Below are positions 54,452 to 64,000 of a stretch of 64,000 nucleotides of DNA, in pieces. Position 1 is the first letter of the stretch; every line of letters begins with the position of its first letter. The stretch comes from Sthenelais limicola (lineage: Eukaryota > Annelida > Polychaeta > Phyllodocida > Sigalionidae), in assembly GCA_942159475.1 (NCBI GenBank), contig OW804094.1, forward strand, positions 126,962,755 to 127,026,754, given 5' to 3'. Made by a program: the position numbers and the translations under genes. A model generated the notes under the pieces. That model was not told where the DNA came from and made no database searches. It saw only the letters and a program-made list of their open reading frames with translations.

Positions 54452-54790
54452 AGGTCGTCATAATTTAGACGAGCCACCATGTCGGATTTTAATACCCTGA
54501 AGAAGAAGAAGTCTTAATCCCCCTTTTATTTTATAACTTTCATTTGTTTTTATTCGTACCATAAACAATAAAACCAGGTCCCTATACCCGAATGATGACA
54601 CCCGAAGTCTCCTTTTTCCAGGTCATAATTTAGACGACCCGCAATGTAGGGTCTTAACACCCAGAAGTATTCTATTTCCCCCATTTTATCTACTTTCATT
54701 TCTTTTTATTGTAACTTATAAGCAATAAAACCAAATCCCTATACCCAAACGATGACCCCTCAAGTCTCTTAATTTTTTCCAGGTCATTCC
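54452..54790 (+). repeat. Tandem repeat, two 161-168-bp units plus a partial third
   Basis: The units start at 54452, 54620 and 54781 with AGGTC.TAATTTAGACGA or AGGTCATTCC. They share CTTTCATTTCTTTTTATT-like and AATAAAACCA..TCCCTATACCC words, then GATGAC and AAGTCTC, and end TTTTTCC. The third copy stops after about ten bases. Confidence 0.8.
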
Positions 54791-57052
54791 TAAGTTTGTC
54801 TTATCACTTTCTATCAACTTTTCATGATGCAATACGACCACGGTAATCCAAATCCAGGTAGACCTCGTCTCGTCGGTTCCATCAACTGTCAACAAAGCTA
54901 TGTGGTTATAACTGGGGATGGGGCCACAGTTCAGCAAGAGTGGTCCAATTGAATCATGCCCGCGACGTTGAGGGAATGCTGGGCTAACGATGATGAATAC
55001 CTACATGATCTTTGCACAGTGTCAGAACGCTGATTAGCACCATCAAAAGGCAGGGGTCCGGAGGTTAGCTAGTAGTTAACATGCGAAATGCCCTTCTCTT
55101 GTGGAGGGCTTTGAATTGATGAGGGCTTGTCTGGTTTGGTCAGGAGCCTCAGACAGGAGTCAGTTAAGGCAATCTTATTGGTTGGGGCGGCGAAACATCT
55201 GAGGTCCCCGTTGTGGGGCGTTGTGTCCTGGCCCGGAGGTGTGACTCGGGTCGTAACGAACAATTAGCTCCCAAACACACCAGTTGCCCCTCCTCAAATA
55301 CACCATAATGGAGGAACGCGACCACTTCATCCAAGGCTTGAGTATTCTGTTATGGCCGACGTTGGGTCTGGGATGCAGATCTTGGAGGAAGTGAGAGGAT
55401 GCGGGGGCCGTTTGCTAAGGGGATTCCGGGTTAGGTGACCCTTAGACGACCGGGACAAGGCCGTGAGAAGAATGCTCACAATGACCCCTCACCAACTTCT
55501 ATCATTGAGTTTCATTCCCTACTTGCAAACTTGTGGGTATAGAATCCATATCCCCATCTTTAGTGCATATGAGCTCCCTGCCATGCACAAAGACACAACT
55601 CTAGGGTTTCAGGGGTCATCAGAAGCCCTACGACGACTCACTGTTTATTGACCTGGGTTCGGGTCCTAAATGCCCAAATATCGTATCATATGCAGCAAGG
55701 GTTCTACCTCGGGGAATCTAAGAATCCCAGCATGTGCTTACTTGCTCGCATTGGGTCGGGCGCTGGGTTATTATATTTTCTAAATACCACTACCCAGACG
55801 TAGGGAGGCGACGGCCAGCATCCCATGATCCGCACAGTTAGAAATTATTGCCATTTTTATGCTCTTCATCGTGATGAATAATCATGAATCAATATAATGA
55901 TAGGATCTTTACTGACCAAATTCTCTTCAATCCACCAGACAAATTGCGTTTCACTGCAAAGCCCCTACATTCATAAAATAGGCAGTCCCAATACCATCAT
56001 CATTCCTCGGCCATATACCGGGCCAGTATTCAGCGTGGTCAAGTGGAAAAACGTGACCCTTCTCAATATTATCATACCTTGGGAACATATATATATATAT
56101 AATATATACTGGTTTTGGAATTCCTCCGTGGATTTGCGCATAAAAAGCGACCCTTTGAAATAACCGCTATAAATGACAATCGCCGACCGCATGCAGATAA
56201 TAGCTGTCAGTTTCTCCACTTTTCTTTTTCCCTTACAATCGTTTTTTATAGCTGAAGCAAACATATGATGGAGCAATGATAGAGCTCACTCTGACGCACA
56301 GTGTTTATACTGACAAGGTCAATTAGATTTTACTCGGTAGAGAGAGACAACTTGACTTTATGTTGAATATATTAGAATGGCCCCGAGTGAATGAGGCTGT
56401 TTGACTATAACAGCATCGGACGGCTAGGTCTGGCAGGCTGGAGTGGAAAAGCTTGCCAATGGTCCTCATGCACCCAGTGTTTCATCAATCTTAAGATGCA
56501 TTTGTCTACTAGACCGAGAAGTATCAATATATGCATGGAACTTCATCCAAGCAATATGTATTGGTAAATGGCAATAGCGCGCTGGTATACAGTATACCAG
56601 ATGTATAATCTCCCATACCAACGGTAATATATCATTTCCCATAAAACATATAACTTTATATATCTATCTATATTCACATGAATTGAACACATTTATATAT
56701 GTAAAGATGTCCGTAGTCAGATTCTATGGGACATAATCTGATTCTCATATATATACCCTCCATATGTTTAATAATGAAAGTCGACTTAAAATGTTATACA
56801 CGGCGGATGGGAAGTCGCTGCCTAGGACTGACAAGCATAATGCCATACACTTAGAGAATTCCCTTTTGAGATAAGATCCAAACTTGGAGGTTGGAATGTG
56901 GTTGGAATGTGCATATTTTAAATCAAAGTTACCGATTATTTCCGAAACATTAACATCTTAACACGATTTTCAAGGCCAGAAGACAATGTAAACTCGTTTG
57001 AACATTCAAGTACCTCAGACTTCAAGATTAGTATTGCTTCTCCGTGGCGGGA

Positions 57053-57180
57053 GCTAGAGAGGAGGAGGAGGAGGACTAAGTTGAGTTCCTTGTGTGGCAA
57101 AGGAGTGGGAGTTGAAGGAGAAGGAGAAGTGGAACGAAGAGGAGGACGAGGGAGAGGAAGAGTAGGAAGAAGTCTCCTCT
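57053..57180 (+). repeat. Polypurine tract
   Basis: GAGAGGAGGAGGAGGAGGAC and, after a short interruption, GGAGAAGGAGAAGTGG and GAGGAGGACGAGGGAGAGG give a strongly purine-biased plus strand. Open frames on the minus strand here are only Ser/Pro/Leu low-complexity shadows. Confidence 0.7.
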
Positions 57181-60100
57181 GGCGGGCCAGGCTGTGCAAT
57201 GCAATGACAAATGGATCCTAGAGATTGGCTTGTCATGGCAATGGGGTGCGGCCAAATGAAGAACCACTAGGGTCAACGCTATCCACATTTCCCTATTATT
57301 TCTCCTAGATTAACTTAAAACCATCGTGATTCAGTGGGGCTCGCCCATCTATTACCAGTACTGGGCTACGGACTGGCTGCTTGGCGGTCGAACTGGAGGG
57401 AAGGCTGGAAGGGAGCCTCGGCAAAGGGGAACAAGGAAGGGCAACCAGACCCATAGATATATTAGACACTAGTGCTCTATAAATCAACGAGCAACACGAC
57501 GTTATCAAAGGTTATCGCGCCCCACCACCAGGGACGGGGAGTGGGAGACACCGACTGAATACGCGAGTTGGTATCTCTTTCAAAAGGAGATAGAGACTGG
57601 GTCTTATCAGGGGCGATGTATTGGTACAGGAGACATGGGCCTCTATTGGGGCCTACGCCAAGCTCGATTTTGTATTGCGCTCCATAGAAATGGCATACAA
57701 CCACGAATCCTTGGGGAGCACTTTTTTCCTCTGAAGAATGGCAGGGTGTTTTTTTGATGCACACATACTATTCATGTTGATACTAGCAATATGTATGATA
57801 CTGGGGCTTGTGAATCAAGATAAAATCCACTTCATCTGCGAAGGTATTCTTTAGATTGGCCTCTGTATAAGATCTAATATGATCCAGATTTTGTCACTTC
57901 TGCATGAACATCTACACAATGTTTTAAAGCAATGCCTAAAAGGGCGGTTTCTATGTTCTCTAACTACATTCCCACTATAGACTGAATATCATTTATGAGA
58001 GACGACTATATCTACTGGGATTTAAAGTGTTCTCCAAATCTGTCATAATCAAATGCTAACTAAGTTAAGTTTCCAAAACATAGCATGAAGAAGGAGATAT
58101 ACCTATCTGGAAATCAAGGTGTTTGGTTTTATTCTGATGGCCATAGATATAACAGAGAATTGAATTGAATTGAATCTACCATAATTTCCCACATAATATT
58201 TTATTAATGACTTCCCGATGGAAAACCACTTTGCCATTGTATTAAATTCTCCTATTCCATATTCACGAGACCACCCTCGTATGTTAATTCTAAAACCATG
58301 GCTTATGCATTCCAGCAGGTTTTTAGGAGACGTTTACCGTCCTGCGACCATAGGGGCCATCACAACACCTACAAAGTCCCTTACGATTCCCCTAGGAAGC
58401 ATAAATGTCATTATTAATTTCTGGTTCAAATTTACTCCATCTTCCTGATTATTTTCTGATAATCAGTGACTGTTCTTTAGAAGCAGCGTTCATCGCCCCT
58501 GTCGCATCGCCTGTCTGCGTTTTTTTCCTTTTGCGAGAGAAGGGAGGATGGTCGGGGCGCGAAGAGGCACCCCCTTCATCAATTACAAAGAGCATGGAAA
58601 TGGTCGTACGTGTTGGGAGTTTTGTAGAATAAAAGCCAATTCTGGGGACATTTGCTATGGAAATACCCTTGATGACATGCTGGTAGGGGTAGGTAGTCTG
58701 TATTGAGCAACTGTCAGGCTCCGACGGTCAAATTAGCCGGAATGTGGTGATTCAGGGGCTCTTGTAATTATGGCAGGCGACTTTAGCAGGGGACCTGATG
58801 AAGAAACTCCACTAAAACACAATTAGCAGCAACCTAGGTCACCTGCATGAAGAGCCTCGGTCATGACACCTAGTGTCGAGGGGAAGGCAAGCTAGGGGAG
58901 TCATTTGGGTGATGAGAATTTGGACGAATAACGAAAGGCTATAAGGATCTTTTTAGACCCTGGAAGAAAGGCCCAGACACCTCTGTCGGAGATTTAGGTT
59001 GTGGATAATAAATGGGAACGTTTGGTAAAGGCTATTAGTACGGGGAATATATAGTGCCAGAGATATCTATGCAGACTTCTTCCAGTGGCGTTGAGACGTA
59101 CTTAGCCTTGCGGCTCACAATATCCATGCATTTTATTACCCCCTAAACCAGGCAATACCAAATTTAAAGGAATTTCTGCCATCGCAATTATGACGCCCTT
59201 CCCCACGATGGTTCTCAGTTTTTCCCAGCCGCTGCATAGGAAGCACAACATAGAGTAAATTCATAGCCTGAGCTTTCCCTCCCTCCAAGAAGCAATGATT
59301 GTGAAGGGGAGCATGGCATGCAAGTTAACCTTGATTAAACGTGACTTTAATCTTTCTTGAAAAAGCATCTGAAGGTATTTTGTCGAATACAATGGATAAC
59401 ACCTTTATAGATAGGGATGATAGATGCCCTAGGGGGCCTCAAAAGCACTCTAACCAGGCATTGCTGCCGGACAATTCCATTACAAATCAAAGCAGCCCTG
59501 GTGGCAGTCAGCAAGCATATCAAATAACCCAGCTATCCATGCATGAACTGGCTTCTCCGGCCGACGCCCGCATTGATTGCTTGGAAATTGAATTTGAATA
59601 AAAAAGTTTTCAATGCATGCAAAAGGTATGATTGTGATGCACTCCACGCCTGGTAATTATGCATTGTTAGTCACACTGCGAGGGCCGGAACGCGAGGTCC
59701 ACTTTGTTCTAATTATCGTCCTAGGCGATGAGTGCACCCTAAGAATTGTAAGAATTCGCATCATAACCACAGTTGGAGGTGGTCGTATACGTACGTACAA
59801 TATTAAAAGTCATGCACTGAATACCTAGATGATCATATTCAAAAGGTTAAAATATTTAAACATTTTAGCGGTGTAAATCTTCTGAAATAACTCCGAATGA
59901 AATGAAATAATTCACATAATTGCAATTTGCATTCCCCTATATATGATCATACTGCCTCAACTATCTCCATAATTCTTGAGCCCGTAAATGATGGAGCAGA
60001 CACTTCACAAACAAAACATTAGTCATAATCATTTAATTCAAGAAGTGGATTCATATATATAATTCATGAAGCAATAGATTTATTAACATCAAGATAGTGT

Positions 60101-60312
60101 GGATTTAATATAATCTTGTATCGAGCACAGAAACCACTGTCATTCTGCATGACCACTGTCATTTTCCCCGCACTTCTTGTTACAAAAGTTATCTCGTCTC
60201 GGATATTGTGAAAGGATGAAGAAATCAGACTATATTACTTGGAGCAAAACCTCATTCCCTTTCTCTCATCGACGAATGGCGCCAAAGCCTCTCAGTTAGT
60301 CTCGATCCTCCG

Positions 60313-60336
60313 TGACCTTGACCGTAATAAAGGTCA
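60313..60336. promoter_or_regulatory. ERR/NR5A-type half-site plus second half-site
   Basis: TGACCTTGA (reverse TCAAGGTCA, the extended monomer site of ERR and NR5A receptors) is followed eight bases later by AAGGTCA on the opposite orientation. Confidence 0.25.
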
Positions 60337-61088
60337 TGCTTCCATGCCAGATCACGTGGCAGGGTTGCCATGGTTCACTTGCGTTTCATAACAACTACCC
60401 ATTGACGCAGATCCGGTCTATTTTCTGCCGATATGATGCCTCGTATCTCAGCAAAACAATCAAAACAGAAAATGCTTTGAATCCACAAAGATATTCCCAC
60501 TTCCATGGGGATGCAGGAACGGAAATTATGTGTTCCCCAAACTTCGAAATGGAATCTTGAAATTCCACTTTCCTCTTGTCGATAGGCTATATATTCTCTG
60601 CGACTCCGATGGGAATACAAAAGGGCATCATTTAAATCAGCACGATGGGCACTATTGCACAAAGAAAGGGTGTCCTTTCTGCGCCCCTAATCTTAAAAGC
60701 AATGTATCATCGCCACTGAATATGAATTAACAGGTCTGTAAACTATTTGACACTCTTGTTTCTTATACTCACATAGAGAAACACTATAATGGTGGGGAGG
60801 ATCCCCTACACAAACTTTTGCAAGATTAGATTTAAAATTTAAGATATTTTTTATTTATAAAAGGGCATTACATCATTAGATGTTATTTTCGGCTGGTCCT
60901 GATACAAATATAAACTAATATATCATATAGTTTTTTCAACGAGCTCTATTTATATAGTAAATCATCAGCTCGAATACACTTGGTCAAATTCTTGTTATTA
61001 TCATGGTTCTAAATAATAATATGTTGGGAGGATGCTCATGAGATCCAGATGTCCTTTAATATTAGATTCTCTTTAAATACGTAGATCT

Positions 61089-61701
61089 ATAGGGTGCTTA
61101 TCCGAAGGGAACATGCATTAATTTAGACAGACTAAATACAATTTCAGCTACTGCCGTATCATTACTGATACAACATTATAGATACGCGACGCTTTTGCTA
61201 AGGAATTGTTAAATATAGCGTCCATCTCGGAATGGAACCAACCCGTGATTAAGACCAGTGAAGCTCAGTCCCAAAAAGGAGATCTATAAGATAATAGGAA
61301 AAGATACCCACGCCATAAAACGACCATCCCTCTATGCGACCACAGATCACTCAGTCCCAAAGGGGGTCGCCTAAGTGGGAATATACTGCAATACAAAAAC
61401 ATTTTTTAACAGATCTAATTTCAACAAAATTTCAGATTGAAATGCATTTCATTTATTGAAAAAGCAATTTAATTTACATATCAATAAAAGTTTAGTTCTA
61501 CATACACCTTTCAATATTAGAAGTTACGTTTCTCTCAAAAGTCATTTATAATATATCTTCATTAATTTTACTAATCTACACTTTACACATCTTAGTAATC
61601 AACAGTAAATTCACAGTGTTAAGTAGTGCACCAAAATGGGGGATGTTTTCAGGCATGACGGGTGCAGTAGTATATGGAAACAACAGTGAAAAGGAGGCAA
61701 C
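61089..61701 (+). repeat. Diverged segmental duplication, copy 1
   Basis: Two blocks, about 61089-61225 (GCTTATCCGAAGGGAACATG to ATAGCGTC) and 61610-61701 (GTGTTAAGTAGTGCACC, ATGGGGGATGT, GCAGTAGTATATGGAAAC, GTGAAAAGGAGGCA), match copy 2. About 380 bp lies between them here and only about 15 bp in copy 2. Confidence 0.65.
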
Positions 61702-64000
61702 TTGCCAACTTGATTAATCACCATTTTACTGAATGAAAAGATTCCAATAAAGATAGAAATCAGGAGGACTTTAATTCTGCATGAACCACGCCATGAAGAT
61801 AATACTTTCTGACATTCTGACGTGCGTAGCATACTGGCAGGCTCCATTCGAGAAATACTCAGTACTACTGATGAGATTAAGTCATTGTTTTATCTTTCAC
61901 ATCGGACGTACATACGGTTTGTGCACCCAACTGCCAGATCGAACGGATCAGACAAGCACCAGAGCCACAAGTTATATTCCAATGTACAGTTAAATAATAA
62001 CATCATCTATTGTATATTCATACTAATGAAGGTCCCTCTGAGGCGACCACTCGTTGGTAACAGGTCCATCAAAAGTATGACTCTTTTAACATGTTCCCAA
62101 CACATTTGATGCGATTAATTTTGTTTTATGTCGGCTGTGAAATAAGTGAAATAAGGCGGAATATAGGGACCTATGGTAACATCTGCACATTGTAGTTCTT
62201 GTCGTTTACAGCCAGTATGTATTGTAACAAAAACTTCCTAGATGGCTAACAATTCCAAGTTCACCATACAGTAATCTAGGAGCTCTCTCTCTCTTCTACC
62301 TGCTTCAGGGTGTACAGTTATCTCCTATTGATTGATAATATTGCAGTTTATACATATCAATTAATATAATCTAACAACGATACACTATATGATACACTAT
62401 ATAATAATTACACCTTCTGCTGTATATCTAGCATAGTGTTTCTCTGTAGCTATAGTTAGTTAGCTCTTATATGAGCTTCTCGTACTGGTCATTGCCATAA
62501 CATCAAAGAGTGTGAAAACCTAACAAGTTAATATAATAATAAAGCGGTAAAATATGTTTACTCGTAGGTCACGCTGGGTCATCAGCGTTGGGTGTGCCGC
62601 GCCACTCTGATGAAAAAGATTGTTAAAGGGACTCTTGCGATGTGCTGCTGCCTTGCCAACCTATATTGTCAACGCTGAAGGGTGCCATTGTCCTAATCAT
62701 CCAAGTCCCTCCTCCCCTAGGGGGGCATGTGGAAGGTCAGTCAGCAATAGGCTTAGCCGGAATTATCCGCATCCCGCCACGGGGCTTCAAACGCTGATAA
62801 GGGATATTAGATTAGCGAGGGGCATGCCAGTGGATACCAATAGCGTTCAGGTGATTAGGCTAAAAGCCGAGTCTGTTAGGACATGTTTGGTGTACCCAGC
62901 TCTGGGCAAGAGCAGCAATCAGAACAGCCTTGGGGCACTCTGAAAGTGTAAGCAGATTCGTAGGTATAGGCGGCTTATCTGAAGAGAACATGCAATAATT
63001 TAGACATAAACGCAACTGACACTTCTACAGCCATATCATCATTGATACAATACAACACATACTATTGCTAAGCAATTCTCACATAGCGCTTGATGTTTTA
63101 AAAATTTAGAGTGCTAAGTAGTACATAAAAATGGGGGATGTGGTAAGGCATCACTAGGGCAGTAGTATATAGAAACAATAGTGAAAAGGAGGCACATCTT
63201 TTGTTTGCCTATAGAGTGCTTTGCTGACCTCCTATGACATTCACGTTGCTGCCAGAAAAGAAGATGTTATCCGACTATTGGGTTATTTCTCTGCGGTATT
63301 AAAGGCACGGGGGAAATCATCAATCATTTTGATATGTTGATCTGGGATACAGTATCAAGCCAAGTGCAAGAAAAACAGATTCTCACACATTCCTGAAATA
63401 AATGATAAATGAAACGTCAGGAAGAGTCGTATTGGCTAACATATGGCAGACATGGCGCTTCTTTTTTGTCAGTCAGTCCATAAGGATTATTCATCTTGCA
63501 CATCTGATATATAATTAACTGGGTTCTTTGAAACTGTTCCCCAGTGGCTAAAGCCTTGAGCGTTATCAATACCGTACCAATATTGGATGATGTCTGCAAG
63601 TACCAAAGGCTAGCCATATGAATCCTCACGATTCCAAAGAATCGCAGCAATGGTCAAGTATCTGACCCCGAATTCGCACAACCTCATAGTAAAGACTGGT
63701 CATTTCAATGTCTCCCCCGCCAAGCAAACATTTACAAAAGGACAATGTCCAGTGCCTAAGTGGACAATCAAGCTAGGCTTACCTCTCCGGTTTCACCAGA
63801 TGAGATACTAAATCCCCCTTGACCCCGGAAGAGGTAAAGACAGAACCGGTTCTTACAAGAGGCAAGCCCATCCCGAGAGAGATTTTGCGATGGGGAAGCA
63901 AAAGGGATGAAACTAGATAATACCGAGATAGCGGTCATAACCATTGATCCATAAAAGTTTAGATAAGGAATGTCAGTGGGGGATATATTGGTTATTTCGA
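61702..64000. other. Gene-free right end
   Basis: Apart from the duplicated segment I see nothing coding. A complex GC-richer block at about 62560-62950 has a 107-codon open frame on the plus strand without recognisable motifs. The last 800 bases are complex sequence cut by the window edge. Confidence 0.4.
62964..63203 (+). repeat. Diverged segmental duplication, copy 2
   Basis: GGCTTATCTGAAGAGAACATG through TCACATAGCGCT is followed almost directly by GTGCTAAGTAGTACAT, AATGGGGGATGT, GCAGTAGTATATAGAAACAA and GTGAAAAGGAGGCA, matching copy 1 in order and strand about 1.5-1.9 kb away. Either copy 1 gained an insertion or copy 2 lost about 370 bp. Confidence 0.65.

Larger units (their letters stand above)
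54791..61088. other. Gene-free region, 54.8-61.1 kb
   Basis: No gene is supported. Complex blocks at about 54.95-56.15, 57.0-57.8, 58.5-59.85 and 60.15-60.7 kb are separated by AT-rich sequence. TGACCTTGA at 60313-60321 with AAGGTCA at 60330-60336 matches extended nuclear-receptor half-sites. Confidence 0.45.

Noticed and set aside
62620..62943. Plus-strand open frame of 107 codons
   Set aside because: No motif, no partner exons, and the sequence resembles the other complex non-coding blocks.

Overview
This window looks like a piece of an animal nuclear genome. It shows GT-AG introns, AATAAA signals, LINE and TIR-element debris, microsatellites and very low gene density. The protein and repeat flavour suggest a marine bilaterian invertebrate. 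A mollusc or other lophotrochozoan is my guess, but nothing in the sequence fixes the phylum.

I can support only one host gene, on the + strand, whose four 3' exons are at 18653-18872, 19951-20227, 20738-20899 and 30181-31860. All junctions are GT-AG and in phase (phase 2 at the first junction, then 0 and 0). The encoded part is about 778 residues: acidic, then Arg/Ser-Lys-rich, then Pro/Lys-rich. It ends in ELEMRARAIKAMLK, which closely resembles the C-terminal signature of caspase activity and apoptosis inhibitor 1 (CAAP1). The 5' exons, which should carry the folded CAAP domain, were not found and probably lie left of the window. The last intron is about 9.3 kb. It holds LINE debris, a TIR element, an unrecognised 130-codon ORF, complex gene-free sequence and a tandem duplication just before the last exon.

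Layout: 1-9.4 kb has no gene, but long stretches (especially 5.7-9.3 kb) are high-complexity sequence that looks like non-coding regulatory DNA. From 9.4 to 18.6 kb is an AT-richer repeat island. It holds near-perfect short hairpins, a SINE-like unit, a G-run, two small dispersed repeat families, a 1.2-kb foldback element built of ATTGTC/GACAAT modules, and a LINE relic broken by two later insertions. The CAAP1-like exons occupy 18.6-32.0 kb. From 32 to 64 kb I see no gene: complex blocks alternate with AT-rich sequence, a second copy of one dispersed repeat at 48.5 kb, a 165-bp tandem repeat at 54.5 kb and a diverged duplication at 61-63 kb.

The most useful leads are the foldback element, the nested LINE with its GTCC target duplication, three recurring hammerhead-ribozyme-like CTGA...GAAAC modules, three short inverted repeats, and the idea that the CAAP1-like gene is a bystander in a regulatory block for an unseen developmental gene. 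No tRNA, rRNA, snRNA, CRISPR or viral gene was recognised.
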